Positions 21,592 to 32,202 of a DNA stretch of 64,000 nucleotides are shown one piece after another. The stretch's first letter is position 1. The number at the start of each line of letters is the position of its first letter. Origin of the DNA: Gliomastix tumulicola (Eukaryota; Ascomycota; Sordariomycetes; Hypocreales; Bionectriaceae); contig BCHX01000007.1 in the NCBI GenBank assembly GCA_001599755.1, positions 2,542,001-2,606,000 on the forward strand, given 5' to 3'. The notes beneath the pieces are model-generated. The model had not been told where the DNA came from, made no database searches, and worked only from the letters and a program-made list of their open reading frames with translations. Position numbers and translations under genes: made by a program.

Positions 21592-22237
21592 GGTATGAAT
21601 ACATGTTGACTAGAAGGAAATTAAATTCACGCCAGTGAGCAAGCGAGTAATGATTGAATATGACCAGTAATCTTTAATATAATGCAATATAACATGCTCC
21701 CATAGTGAGGCCTTTTCCCCCAAGGCCGTCATCAGTAGCACCGTCAGCCGGACGCCCGGAATGCAGCTCGCAACCCCTCCCCAATGTTGCATCGCCGTAA
21801 GCCACTCAGCATCAAGGCATTGTCACTACCGGAATAATACCCTTGCAAAAAAGGCGTCCATGGCTACGGATGCTGACGAGCGACTGCCGCTGAACCGGAC
21901 ACTGGGAGAGGGGGAAGTGGAGGCAAAAAGGGGTCCGCCGAGAGACGACAACGTTAGCGAGCGAGTATCGTCCTACTAGGCTTTTAGCTTTAGGGTTTCC
22001 TGGAGGTCCGATGCGAGAGCCGGACGTTTGGCTTGCCTGTTCTGACTGAGGCTTGCGTAGCGAAGCCCACATATTTGCCTCGGGATGGGAAGCATATATA
22101 TGTCACTGGCACGCACACTACTACTCCCTTATCTTCCTCTCCCGCCCCTCCTGACAGCTGCGGATGGTGTCCTCTCCATGCCACTATTGCTCCCTCTGAC
22201 AGCACTATCATCTTGTTGATCTGACACTGGCCTAGTC
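21592..22237. other. Upstream region of the NRPS-like gene
   Basis: This presumably holds the promoter and leader of the reductase gene that starts at 22238. No other feature is supported. Confidence 0.4.
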
Positions 22238-25200
22238 ATGGCGCCGCCAGAACTGCCCATCCCGCTGCCTGGGGGCTTCGGCCGCCGTCTACTCCCCACC
22301 CTCGTGGATGAGATTGCAGCCTCTGACCCCGATAGGCCCCTCTACTCCATCCCCAAGGGTGCCAACCCGGCCGAGGGCTTTGATGACATCTCTGTCGACA
22401 CCTTCGCTCGGGCTGTCGACCGGTGCGCATGGTTCCTCCACGAGACTCTCGGGTCCTCAGGATGGACGCAAGAGAAGCTATTCCCGACCTTGTCCTACAT
22501 GGGGCCCCAGGATACCATGTATCCCATCCTGACGCTGGCAGCAAACAAGGCAGGGTACAAGATGCTGTTCAACTCGCCCCGGAACACGCTGGCATCCCAC
22601 CTGGATCTGCTGGAGAAGACAGACTGTCACACCTTCATCATGCCTCCCATGTTCCCCCTTCCTACCATCAAATACATCCTCGCCGCCCGGCCGATGAAAG
22701 TGATTGAGATCCCCGGCCAGAGACACTGGTTCTCCGATGAGGGAGGGCACCGGCCATACCCCTACACCAAGACCTACGATGAAGCTCGCCTCGACCCGTT
22801 CGCCGTGCTTCACACGTCTGGATCTACGGGCCATCCAAAGCCCATCGTGCAGAAGCACGGCACCGTGTGCATCATCGACACCCACAACGCGTTTTCTCAG
22901 CTCGGTCTGCCGGTAGCCTTCCCCTGCACGGATTTATGCAAGGGGAAGCGCATCTACGTCACCTTCCCTCTCTTCCACACGGGTGGCCTCTTCCCCATCC
23001 TCGCTGGAGCCATCTACGCCCAGTTCACCGCCGTCCTCGGCCCGTTCCCGCCGTCGACCGAGATCGTCAATGCGGTGCACGTCCACGGCCGCGTCGACCA
23101 GAGCACCCTCGCGCCCCCGACCATCGTCGAGATCGCGCGGAACCCAGACTATCTGGCCAACATCTCCCGCCTCGAGTGCATCTCCTCGGGCGGCGGCCCC
23201 GTGCCCAAGGCGATAGGCGACATCATCGTCACCAAGACCAAGCTCTTCCAGGGCATGGGCAGCACCGAGTGCGGCATCTTCCCCGTGCAGATCCCCGACG
23301 ACCCGGCAGACTGGCACTACATCCACATCAGCCCGTTCCTGGGCCAGGAGTACCGCGCCGTCTCGGATGACCTGTACGAGCAGGTCATTGTCCGCAGGCC
23401 CGATCTCGAGCCCCTGCAGGGCGTCTTTGCGACTTTCCCCGAGCTGCAGGAGTATTCGATGAAGGACCTGTACTCGAAGCACCCGACCAAGGAGAACATG
23501 TGGATGTATCGGGGCCGCACGGATGATATCATCGTCTACTCGACGGGCGAGAAGCTCAATCCGCTGCAGATGGAGGGCATCATCAATGCTCATCCCGCGG
23601 TCAACGCGTCGCTCGTTTTTGGACTCGGTCGGTTCCAGTCGTCTCTGCTTGTCGAGGCGGCGAGCCCACCAACGTCAGATGCCGAGAAGGAGCAGCTCCT
23701 TGACGCTATCTGGCCCTCGGTTGAGGCGGCAAACCAGACCTGTCCTTCCTTTGGGCGCATCCACCGCAACATGGTCACCTTTACCACTGCCGAAAAGCCT
23801 ATGCTTCGGGCCGGCAAGGGCACGGTGCAGCGGAAACTGACGACGGACATGTATGCTGCGGAGCTCAATGCCCTGTATGAAGACGAGGGCACTCAGAGTA
23901 CGTTTGGTGTCGGCTCTGGCGCCAACGTGAGTGTGGAAGATGCCGTCAGAGGCGCGATTTCTGCGTCCACCAATATCGACAGTATCATGCTCGAGCCATC
24001 GGCCGATTTGTTCCAGCTGGGTCTCGACTCTCTCCAGGTCACGGTCGTGGTGAGGTATCTCAATGACTTCATCCGTTCCCGGGATAGCACCAAGAGCATC
24101 GCTACGAGGACCGTCTATGCCAACCCAACTGTGGCCAAGCTCACCTCGAGCATTTCGGCGTTGTTGGGGAGTGCGACTCCCGTGGAAGCTCCCCTCTCGC
24201 CAGAAGAGAAGATGAAAGACATTTACGCTCGGCTCGTGTCCGATCTTCCGATTTCGGCCCGAAAGCCTCAAGCAGGACCATCCAATACTCTCGTCATTCT
24301 GCTCACAGGCTCTACTGGATCTACAGGATCCTACATTCTCAGCTCCTTGGTCAAGGACCCACGCGTCGGTCGAGTGTACTGTCTGAACAGGGGTACCGGT
24401 GGCCAAGATCGACAGCAAAAGTCTCTAGAAGCCAAGGGTCTAAGACTTGCTTCGCCTGAAAAGGTCCGGTATATTGATGCCGACGTCACCAAATCCCGCC
24501 TTGGTCTCTCGACCGAAGACTATACGGTTCTGCTTGGAGAGGTCACGGATGTGATCCTGAACGCCTGGCAGGTCGACTTTAACCTTGCTGTCGAGTCGTT
24601 TGTCGGCCAACTGACAGCGGTGAGGCGCTTTGTCGACTTCTCGTCGCACTCGGGCCTGGGCTCCAGGCTGTTCTTTGTGTCCAGTCTTAGTGCTGTGGGC
24701 GGCCTTCTTGACAGCGGCCGGAAGCTCGCGGAGGTTCCGCCTGCTGATGACGACTGGACCGCGCCAGAGCCCATTGGCTACGGGCAGTCCAAGTTCATTG
24801 CCGAGAGACTGCTGCATGCTGCTGCCAAGGAGGCTGGTGTTCCGGCAACGATTTGTCGTGTTGGCCAGGTAGCCGGCCCTACAACGGAGTCGGGTATCTG
24901 GTCGCCTAAGGAGTGGCTGCCGAGTCTCGTGGCTAGCTCTAAGGCCCTGGGAAAGATCCCAGACTCCCTGGGCCGGCTGGAGATTGTGGACTGGGTACCT
25001 GTCAATGTGTTGGGCGAGGTGATTACGGAGCTGGTCGTCTCATCGCCAAGTCACGACAGTCCCGAGGCTACGGTGTACCATGTGGCAAACCCACAGCAAA
25101 CATCGTGGGCTGAGATACTCCCAACTATTGCTCAGATATTGGGACGCGGAGGCAGGGATGTAGAGGTTGTGCCGCTCAAGACTTGGGTGCAGTTGCTGCG

Positions 25201-25411
25201 GGAGAACGCCTCGCAGGCAAATTCTGAGGAGTTGAAGCGGAACCCGGCTATCAAACTGCTTGACTTTTTCGAAAGCATCGCCAGCACCAGCGGCGGTGAA
25301 CAAGGGCTTCTAGATACGAAGAAAGCGGAGAGCGTCTCTGGGGCTCTTGCCGCGCTGTCGTCAGTCAACAAGGGATGGGTGGAGATATGGATGAGACAAT
25401 GGGGGCTATAA
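22238..25411 (+). CDS. NRPS-like adenylation-thiolation-reductase enzyme
   Basis: An intronless 1057-residue multidomain enzyme activates a carboxylic acid, loads it on a phosphopantetheine arm and releases it by NADPH reduction to an aldehyde or alcohol. Domains in order: an adenylation domain of about 540 residues (core motif LHTSGSTGHPKPIVQKHG at 191, MGSTECG, and YRGRTDDIIVYSTGEKLNP); a carrier domain with LGLDSLQV, attachment Ser598; and a thioester reductase with Rossmann loop LLTGSTGSTGSYI near 690 and catalytic Tyr848/Lys852 in YGQSKFIAERLL. There is no condensation domain, so no peptide bond is made. Such ATR enzymes reduce aryl or amino acids in fungi. It lies between the N-methyltransferase and the lactonohydrolase. 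The substrate cannot be read from the sequence. Confidence 0.93.
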   Translation: MAPPELPIPLPGGFGRRLLPTLVDEIAASDPDRPLYSIPKGANPAEGFDDISVDTFARAVDRCAWFLHETLGSSGWTQEKLFPTLSYMGPQDTMYPILTLAANKAGYKMLFNSPRNTLASHLDLLEKTDCHTFIMPPMFPLPTIKYILAARPMKVIEIPGQRHWFSDEGGHRPYPYTKTYDEARLDPFAVLHTSGSTGHPKPIVQKHGTVCIIDTHNAFSQLGLPVAFPCTDLCKGKRIYVTFPLFHTGGLFPILAGAIYAQFTAVLGPFPPSTEIVNAVHVHGRVDQSTLAPPTIVEIARNPDYLANISRLECISSGGGPVPKAIGDIIVTKTKLFQGMGSTECGIFPVQIPDDPADWHYIHISPFLGQEYRAVSDDLYEQVIVRRPDLEPLQGVFATFPELQEYSMKDLYSKHPTKENMWMYRGRTDDIIVYSTGEKLNPLQMEGIINAHPAVNASLVFGLGRFQSSLLVEAASPPTSDAEKEQLLDAIWPSVEAANQTCPSFGRIHRNMVTFTTAEKPMLRAGKGTVQRKLTTDMYAAELNALYEDEGTQSTFGVGSGANVSVEDAVRGAISASTNIDSIMLEPSADLFQLGLDSLQVTVVVRYLNDFIRSRDSTKSIATRTVYANPTVAKLTSSISALLGSATPVEAPLSPEEKMKDIYARLVSDLPISARKPQAGPSNTLVILLTGSTGSTGSYILSSLVKDPRVGRVYCLNRGTGGQDRQQKSLEAKGLRLASPEKVRYIDADVTKSRLGLSTEDYTVLLGEVTDVILNAWQVDFNLAVESFVGQLTAVRRFVDFSSHSGLGSRLFFVSSLSAVGGLLDSGRKLAEVPPADDDWTAPEPIGYGQSKFIAERLLHAAAKEAGVPATICRVGQVAGPTTESGIWSPKEWLPSLVASSKALGKIPDSLGRLEIVDWVPVNVLGEVITELVVSSPSHDSPEATVYHVANPQQTSWAEILPTIAQILGRGGRDVEVVPLKTWVQLLRENASQANSEELKRNPAIKLLDFFESIASTSGGEQGLLDTKKAESVSGALAALSSVNKGWVEIWMRQWGL

Positions 25412-25516
25412 TGCTAAGGCGGCTTCTTTCTATGAACACAGTGTTTCTTAATATGATTTCCTGGGTTATTCAAGATGCTGCATCCATTACTTGCGCTTGA
25501 GCGTGTGAAAGAGATG

Positions 25517-27238
25517 CTAGTTTAAAGGCGCACCCGATGCGGCCAGTGTGGCATAAAACAGATTCGTCCTTCCCATCAGGATCATCCTCCCATCGCCAGC
25601 AAACTGGAAGTTGGCACAAACGACGCCGGTGTAGATCTTGCCAATGAGCTTCCCAGAGGGATTCCAAACGTGAACACCATCACCGCAGCCGGCATACACA
25701 TTGCCCTTTGAATCGCAGTGTACTCCTGAGAAAATTATCTGTTAGCATCCCAGAGTCGACTGCTTAGATGATGAGCCTTACCGTCGGGGATGTGCGATGA
25801 GACGTAAGCGAACGTCTTCCTGTTCTCCCACGTACCGTCATCCAAGACGTTATAGCGGTAGCTGTAATAAGCAGTTAGTCACAGATGTTATACAGAGCAT
25901 CACGGGCCGCGTCACAGGGTCTTCGCTGGCTACTGACATCGTCGCTGGGTCTGAGAAGTTCTTGCCGAAGAGAGCATGGCTGGACCCTGTGTCGGTTACG
26001 TATGCATATGTTCCGTCAGGAGAGAAGGTGAGGCCTATCCGTTCTCCTCGTTAGTATGCCATTAGATCAAAACATAGAGAGAGCTATTGACTTGCCATTT
26101 GGGAGGACAAAGCCGTCCGCTACAACAGTCAGGGCGCCAGTCGTCGGATTCAGGCGGTATACCTGGTTTCTCAGACCTGGTACGGGGCGGAAATACTGGT
26201 AGAAGCCGTAGAGGGTGTCCGTAAAGTAAATGTCTTTATTCCGGGGATTGACGGTGACGTCGTTTAACGAGTTGAACTGTCGGCCAAAGAAGTTGTTGAC
26301 CAGGACTGCAATCCCAGGGTCAGTCACGATACCAGTAGGGGCGAGAGCTTCAAATTACATACCTGTCGTATTGTATGGCTCGAGCGGGTTCATCAGGTAC
26401 AAGGCCGAGGTGATTCGATCTCCCTGCCCCTCGCCTGCGAATATGATCTGGCCCTTGTAGTTCGTGCCGCCTATGAGGACATTAGCATGTTACAAGGGAA
26501 GAAGGACATGTTCTGGGTAGCGTACCGTTCGGATTGATAACCTGTGGGTTTGACGGAACGACAGTGACTTTCACTTCACTCTCACTGTGCGCCCCGGTCC
26601 GGAGCGCTTCGGCTTCCGATAGGGAGATCTTCTGAACGATAGAGGACTTCGCGAGACCCGTCCCAGCGTCCAATGCGCCCGCATTCTGCACAAAGAACAC
26701 CTCGTCGGTAGGAGGGTACCTATCCATACGTCAGCCTGAAGACCTGTTCTTTGTTCTATTGGCTGTTACTCACCAAGTAACTGCTTCGTGGAAGATGGGG
26801 TCAGTCTCCGACGTGGCGATGAGCGTCAATGAGGGGTCTCTGCCGATGATCTCATAGAACTCGGGGTCGTAAATATGGAAGGGCCGTTCCTTGAGTGACT
26901 CTTCCGTCACTCCTGGCCATAAAAAGGTCTGCGATATCCTCCAAGTCAGCTCCAGTGTCGCGTGATACCCGTAAAGACGAGCAACTCACCGTAGTGGCAT
27001 TCGCTTCATATGGCGGCAGGACTTCATCGAGGGCATTGAAGGCTTTCTGGTCGATGATCTGCGCCTTTTCAGGCAGCGCCCTGATTTCATATGCCACATC
27101 TTGAGCATTGACTCGTGCACCCCAGGACGACGGCCAGATGCCGGCTGGGAGGAGGAAACTGGCGGCAAGCGCTGCGAGACTCATATTTGCTGCCCCAAGA
27201 GATGACTGATCCTGGGTTTCTTGAGCAATTGACTCCAT
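25517..27238 (-). CDS. Secreted SMP-30/gluconolactonase-type lactonohydrolase
   Basis: Eight exons on the minus strand (27238-26990, 26928-26774, 26719-26526, 26470-26363, 26305-26096, 26034-25938, 25861-25782, 25725-25517) join in frame to 433 residues. The fifth intron uses a GC donor (gcaagt); the others are GT-AG. The protein is a six-bladed beta-propeller of the SMP-30/SGL family that opens sugar or other lactones at a metal site. Family hallmarks are IFHEAVTWYPPTDEVFF (metal Glu region), VTVNPRNKDIYFTD, LPNGLTFSPDG and VHCDSKGNVYAGCGDGV. Residues 19-45 are hydrophobic and look like a signal peptide; translation may therefore start at the internal Met at 27184. It is convergent with the NRPS-like gene, only about 100 bp away, and is followed by two other secreted sugar-related genes on the same strand. 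Confidence 0.92.
26035..26095 (-). other. GC-AG intron
   Basis: This 61-bp intron of the lactonohydrolase gene begins with gcaagt instead of GT and ends in cggatag. Splicing here restores the family motif LPNGLTFSPDG, while reading through gives a stop after a few codons. Confidence 0.85.
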
Positions 27239-27787
27239 TTCGAAAGCCGGGGGGGCCTTGGTGATGAAGGGCGGCTATTTAATATATATGCGTGCGTATA
27301 CCCTCGACCGTCAGTCACCGGCAGATGCAGGTGTCGATGCAACGATGGAAAAGGATGAGGGGTAATAGGGCGATATCGCTGTGGCCCCCCTGACGATAAT
27401 GGAGGTCATTTGTGTCACCCCTGGTCGACGGATTTGGTTCGGGTCGGAAAACGACGCCGGCTCACCTAGCCTGGGTCTGAGTTGACGGAAAACACTAGTG
27501 AAGTAGCTGCAAGGGCAGACCCTCGACATTGTGCTGGAGCTGGTCACATACGTTAGTTTATGGTATACATATTGTGATTGGACAGGGCCGAGGGAGCTCA
27601 GAATACTACAGTGGCATGAGACTGCGCAACACATAAACTAGCTGGAGGAATCTCGCTGACTCGATCAGGCTCGGCGAAGTGTCATTCTGAGATTCAACGG
27701 ACAGAAACTGCCATTTTTCGATAAAAGACATGTTTGAAGCATTCAGAATTAACTATATGTGAACATATCCAGAGGTCAAGTGATCGC
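27239..27787. other. Intergenic region
   Basis: This is the promoter of the lactonohydrolase and the 3' flank of the glycosidase. I see nothing else. Confidence 0.45.
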
Positions 27788-29833
27788 TTAGGCGGCGATG
27801 ATCGACACCTCTACCACACGAACCCTCTTACCCGGCTGCGGTGTGACAACCAATCTCCAAGCCTGCGACGATACAGTTGACCAAGTACCATGACTAATAC
27901 CATTGGCAAGTGCCTCACCGTACTGTGCGTTCGACACGTCCGTCCACGATCCATTGGCGGCGAGCACCTGAACCTTGTAGCTCGCGGGCGCATCGAACCC
28001 CTGCGCCTCGTTTGCGTAGAACGCGAACTCTCCCCTCGACGACTGCGGCGTGTTCCCCTGTCCGAGGTCGATGGCGACCCATTGTGCCGCGTTGTCACCC
28101 GCAGGCGTGTCAAACCCGTTGGCGATGGATTCCTCCGGCCAGAACCAGATCCTTCCGTCAAAGGCGTCGTGGATGCGGTTGATGTTCGCGCCCGATACAG
28201 ATGAGCTCACCGTGGGCGAGGCGACATTTGCCTGCAGCTGGATCGACACAGAGATCGGCCTGTCGAGAGATATGGGTGCCCGCTCTAGGTCAATGGTGTG
28301 TCGTTGAAGGACAGTCGAAGACGCAGCGAGAGCACCGTCGACAGAGATCCTGAGACCGGCCTGGCCGTACCTCCGGCCATCTCTATCCCACTGCACAGAG
28401 ATGTTCCGACCGTGGTAAAGCACGTCCTCGATAGAAAAGTAGGGGACCGTGACAGGATCCGCGAGCGGGTTGACCTCCAGGACGTCGTCCTCGCGGGGAC
28501 GGATGCCCACCAGGCCCGAGATGACCTGATCCACGAATCCGGAATGCAGGTAGTGATGGGAGCGGCCGAGGCCGACGATGGGCTGGCCCGTGTCGGCGTC
28601 GTAGTTCTCTTCAATGTCTAGGTTGTTGCTGTGCGCCTTGTTGAAGTGGATGGCAGCGTACTGGTGCAGTAGGAACTGGAAGTTGCTGACCGTCAGACCA
28701 GCCTCCCCGGCGGATGTGGGATAGTGATCGAGAACGTTGGCCAGCGCTGTCAGCACCTGCGTCGTCTGGTACGGCCACATAGGCCCGTTCCAATGACACT
28801 CAACGTGATCGCCCTCGTAGCGCCAGACTCTCATGTAGTGCTCATAGCTCGGCTCGACGGTACGAAGGCCAAACGGTCCCGCAAGTCGGTCTTGATCGAA
28901 GACATGCTGCCACGCAGCAGAGAATGACTCCGTGTCATCGGGGACGTTGTGAGCCCAGGGCACGATCCCCGCCAACTCCCTACCCCGAATGAAGTCCCAG
29001 TAGTTCACGTACTCATTGTCGACGTAGTAGCGGTCAATGAAGTGATCAAACGTCGCGTTCCAGAGATCCGTCTGGATCCTCTCCTTGAGATCGTCGGCGC
29101 GAGCAGTGTAAAGATCGACCACATCCTGGAGACCACCCTGGAGCTGGGCAATCTTGGCAATGGCCCTCGCATTGGCGACCTGATAGCTATTGAAGGTGGG
29201 ACGGAATGCCTCGCCTCCCCCGAAGCCGTCAACAGCTCCGGAGGCGTCAATACTGCCGATCGTGTACTCGGTGGCATCCTGGAGAGGGGCAACCCAGAAG
29301 AGCCCTTTGGAGGCATCGAAATGAGACGATATCCAGCCCTCGTAGTTGTCCTGCATTGCGCCCAGGAGCGATACTGCGAGTCCTGGATTGCCATCGACAA
29401 GATAGTTGTTCCACACGCCATCCGCCATGCTCTCCGTATACTGACGGGGGTTGCTGTCCGAGCTGTACATGAAGGAGGCATAGTCCCTCTTATAGCGCGG
29501 ATCGCGGCACCAGCGCCCTTCATTGAGATGGAAGATGGCAGCGCAGTTGTTCGAGGCCCACGGTTGCGTCTGCCAGGGGACATTGTCGATGAATTCGGTC
29601 GTGATGAAGCCGTAGTCGCCTATGTTGCGCTGATGGGTGCGGTACAGCTCCCAGCGGTAATAATAGACATCCTGGATGGTCTTGTCGCTCGTCTCGAAGA
29701 CGGGGATGCGATCTCGATACCACTCAGCATCGTTGCCGTAGTAGTTTTCAAGGATGGTGTCTTTGTCCAGTTGCGCACTTATAGACGCGACAAATGACGC
29801 CGTCAACGCAAGAGCGATGCTCCTCATTGTCAT
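27788..29833 (-). CDS. Secreted six-hairpin glycosidase with C-terminal discoidin-like domain
   Basis: An intronless 681-residue secreted protein has a signal peptide, residues 1-20 (MTMRSIALALTASFVASISA). The main domain is an (alpha/alpha)6 barrel of the MGH1/GH63-like superfamily. Conserved aromatic and acidic clusters are visible (WELYRTHQRN, WASNNCAAIFHLNEGRW, GVWNNY, IVPWAHNVPDD, EGDHVECHWNGPMWPYQTTQ). The acidic residues in PDDTE and EGDHVECHWNGP are candidates for the catalytic pair. About residues 540-680 form a beta-sandwich of the F5/8-type (CBM32-like) fold (AAQWVAIDLGQG, SYKVQVLAANGSW), which should bind a glycan. Substrate is uncertain: related enzymes act on mannosyl- or arabino-linked sugars. 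It lies between the lactonohydrolase and the mutarotase on the same strand. Confidence 0.85.
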   Translation of the reverse strand: MTMRSIALALTASFVASISAQLDKDTILENYYGNDAEWYRDRIPVFETSDKTIQDVYYYRWELYRTHQRNIGDYGFITTEFIDNVPWQTQPWASNNCAAIFHLNEGRWCRDPRYKRDYASFMYSSDSNPRQYTESMADGVWNNYLVDGNPGLAVSLLGAMQDNYEGWISSHFDASKGLFWVAPLQDATEYTIGSIDASGAVDGFGGGEAFRPTFNSYQVANARAIAKIAQLQGGLQDVVDLYTARADDLKERIQTDLWNATFDHFIDRYYVDNEYVNYWDFIRGRELAGIVPWAHNVPDDTESFSAAWQHVFDQDRLAGPFGLRTVEPSYEHYMRVWRYEGDHVECHWNGPMWPYQTTQVLTALANVLDHYPTSAGEAGLTVSNFQFLLHQYAAIHFNKAHSNNLDIEENYDADTGQPIVGLGRSHHYLHSGFVDQVISGLVGIRPREDDVLEVNPLADPVTVPYFSIEDVLYHGRNISVQWDRDGRRYGQAGLRISVDGALAASSTVLQRHTIDLERAPISLDRPISVSIQLQANVASPTVSSSVSGANINRIHDAFDGRIWFWPEESIANGFDTPAGDNAAQWVAIDLGQGNTPQSSRGEFAFYANEAQGFDAPASYKVQVLAANGSWTDVSNAQYGEALANGISHGTWSTVSSQAWRLVVTPQPGKRVRVVEVSIIAA

Positions 29834-30845
29834 GATGAGCCGAAGGTCGATGGTTTATTCTATGATGCCGACTTATGAAAATAGTAGACTCTTCAGCAAC
29901 TTTTATAGTTGATGAATAACCTACTAAGGCATGGATGTAGCGCATGGGACTCGGGGGAATCGAGATAACCTTACAAGCGCCGCAATGATAGACCGAGAGA
30001 CCTTGATAGAGTTGGTTGGCCCGCTAGATTAAGTACTCCGGGGAAGTTCGCACTGTTAACGACAGGACCTCATTGGCTCGCCTGTGGAAGCTCCGGCATG
30101 CCGATCCGAGTCCGGAGCGTGCGCCGGCCACCCTCTATGAACGGGCATCCGAGCGGGCGGGCAATTGGAGATGGAGGTGACCATGGAGATCTTGGTGGCG
30201 TGGGCTGTACAACAATGTAACTCTATCCTGCATCTCGACCCCTGCAGAAACGTTAGTAGATCCCGGTTGTCTGATCTACCTACCGCTCGCTGTTGATCGT
30301 CGAGCCCATCCGTTTCCCTCGTGCGGTGCATGTGTGACGTTGCGAGTGTTTTCTTCGCCCGGTTCTCGCCTTGTCAGATCCTACTTGTCCGGGTCTCAAC
30401 CATCTTGGACAAGACAGCAAAACGTAGCCAGCTCTGCTCTCTCGTGAGGAACGGGGCCAAGTCTTCTGTGCTTGGAGGACTTCAAGGCCCGGGATTTTGG
30501 GGGATATCACCCCACCCCCACCGCTCTTTGGCGTTTGCAATCCCCAGCTTGCCCCAGACTGTAGTTATCCGGCGATGTCTGACGACTGCAATTGAGCCGA
30601 GCTAACTTGGACCTCACCGGGGGCTTGTCCAGCATGATCCTTTCTATTGGGGCGGCAACACAAGGAACGGCCCCCTAGAAATGTGGGATAGACAGCGCGC
30701 CAGGTCATTCCATGAGTAGAGAGGGCCTTGCGTCTTTGTTCCTAGCCAGTCACGTCATAGTCTCTGTACTACATCACGATGATCGACGGAAAGATCTCCT
30801 AATTCATTTTTTTTGGGGCGCACCGGTGAATATTCTACTCTGCCC
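29834..30845. other. Intergenic region
   Basis: About 1 kb separates the glycosidase start from the aldose epimerase stop. No gene is supported. Open frames on both strands lack family features. Confidence 0.45.
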
Positions 30846-32202
30846 TCACAGGAGGCCAAACTCCCAAGAGCTCTCCCAGGTGTAGACCTCGCCAGGCCCG
30901 GTGATCTGCTCCTCCTTGCGTCCCCATTCAGGACTACGAACGACGACAGTCAGCCTCAAGCTCAAGCTCGAGCGAGGGGGAGGGGGGACTCATGGGGATT
31001 TGAACTTACTGGTTGATGCCATCGACATAGTCATGGGCCTCAATGGCCACGCAGGAGCTCCTCGTGACGGTCGTCCTGTTGCCCAGTCCCTGCGTGCTCT
31101 TGAGCTCGTTGGACTCGCCGTCGAACCAGTTGCACGTGTAGATGACGACACCGGCCTGGTTCGTCTTGAGCTCGGCGCTGATACCCGAGAAGGGGCTCGA
31201 CAGCGTAGCGACGACGGCGTCCTCGGGCGCGTCGTCGATGAGCCAGTAGCCGTTGTAGCCCTCGCAGGCACCGCCCGCACCGCAGTTTCCGGGGAACTCG
31301 GGGTTGCCCGACGCGTGGCCGAGCTGGATGCCGGCCTCGCTGGCGAAGTCGTTGATGGAGGCCGGGGCGGCGACGCCGATCTCGCCCGTGGGGAGGGCGC
31401 TGTCGTCGGCGACGAGGTAGCGCTCCGAGTAGGGGAGGTGCAGCGTGTGGTTCCAGATCTTGTCAGTCGAGGGGTCCTTGAAGGCGTCCAGGTTGAAGTA
31501 GGTGTGCTGCGTGAGCATCACGGCTGCAGAGGAACACAGTCAGATGATGATGAGATCAGTGCTTTTTCATAGATACAAAGGGGAACAACGCACGGGTCTT
31601 GGCCTGGGGCGACGTGGCCTCGATGTTGATCTTCCAGGTGCTGCCCTCGACGCTGTACGTGACGCTGGCGTCGACGGACCCGATGAAGCCAACGGACGAG
31701 TTGGACGCATCGTGGATGGAGAAGGTGATGGAGTCCTCGGTGAAGTCGGTCACCTCCCACGTCCGGAAGGACCAGTTGTTGGTGCCGCTGTGCAGCGTGT
31801 TGGCCCCGTCGTTGAGCTCCGTGTGGAAGGTCTTGCGGCCAATCTTGTACTCGCCGCCGCCAATGCGGTTCACGTAGCGGCCGGGAATGGCGTTGTAGAC
31901 GGGGTGAGAGGGGTCCTCGGCTGGGGGGTGCGTGTTAGACTCTGCTCTCTGCTCACCGTGAAAATAGGGAGGGCTTTGGGGGGCTTCTCACGATAGAACT
32001 CGACGTCGTCGTACCCGAGCACAACATCGACCTCGTCACCGTTCTTGTCCTTGACGAAGAGGTTGGTCAATGTCGCGCCGTAGGGGATGAACTGCGCCTT
32101 GATGTCAGGCGTCGAGATGGTGTAGCGGCCATCCTCATCCGGCACCTGAGCAGCAGCCAGACCAGCGGCAGCAAAGGCCGAGACAATCGCACGAGAGAAC
32201 AT
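30846..32202 (-). CDS. Aldose 1-epimerase (galactose mutarotase), secreted
   Basis: Four exons (32202-31992, 31920-31594, 31523-31010, 30933-30846) join in frame to 379 residues. The enzyme interconverts the alpha and beta anomers of aldoses. The N-terminus is a signal peptide (MFSRAIVSAFAAAGLAAAQ), so it acts outside the cell. Conserved motifs are NAIPGRYVNRI, NTLHSGTNNWSFR (substrate His), TPVMLTQHTYFNL (catalytic His, formed by the exon 2-3 junction) and the late VAIEAHDYVDGINHPEWGR with the catalytic base Glu. The final exon is only 88 bp and supplies EVYTWESSWEFGLL. A Cys pair in NCGAGGACEG suits an extracellular protein. With the glycosidase and lactonohydrolase on the same strand it suggests an extracellular sugar-processing set. 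Confidence 0.92.

Noticed and set aside
28949..29797. Plus-strand 282-codon frame over the glycosidase
   Set aside because: Antisense shadow; all recognisable glycosidase motifs are on the minus strand.
30901..31572. 223-codon plus-strand frame over the mutarotase
   Set aside because: Antisense to the aldose epimerase exons; low-complexity Val/Gly/Arg content.
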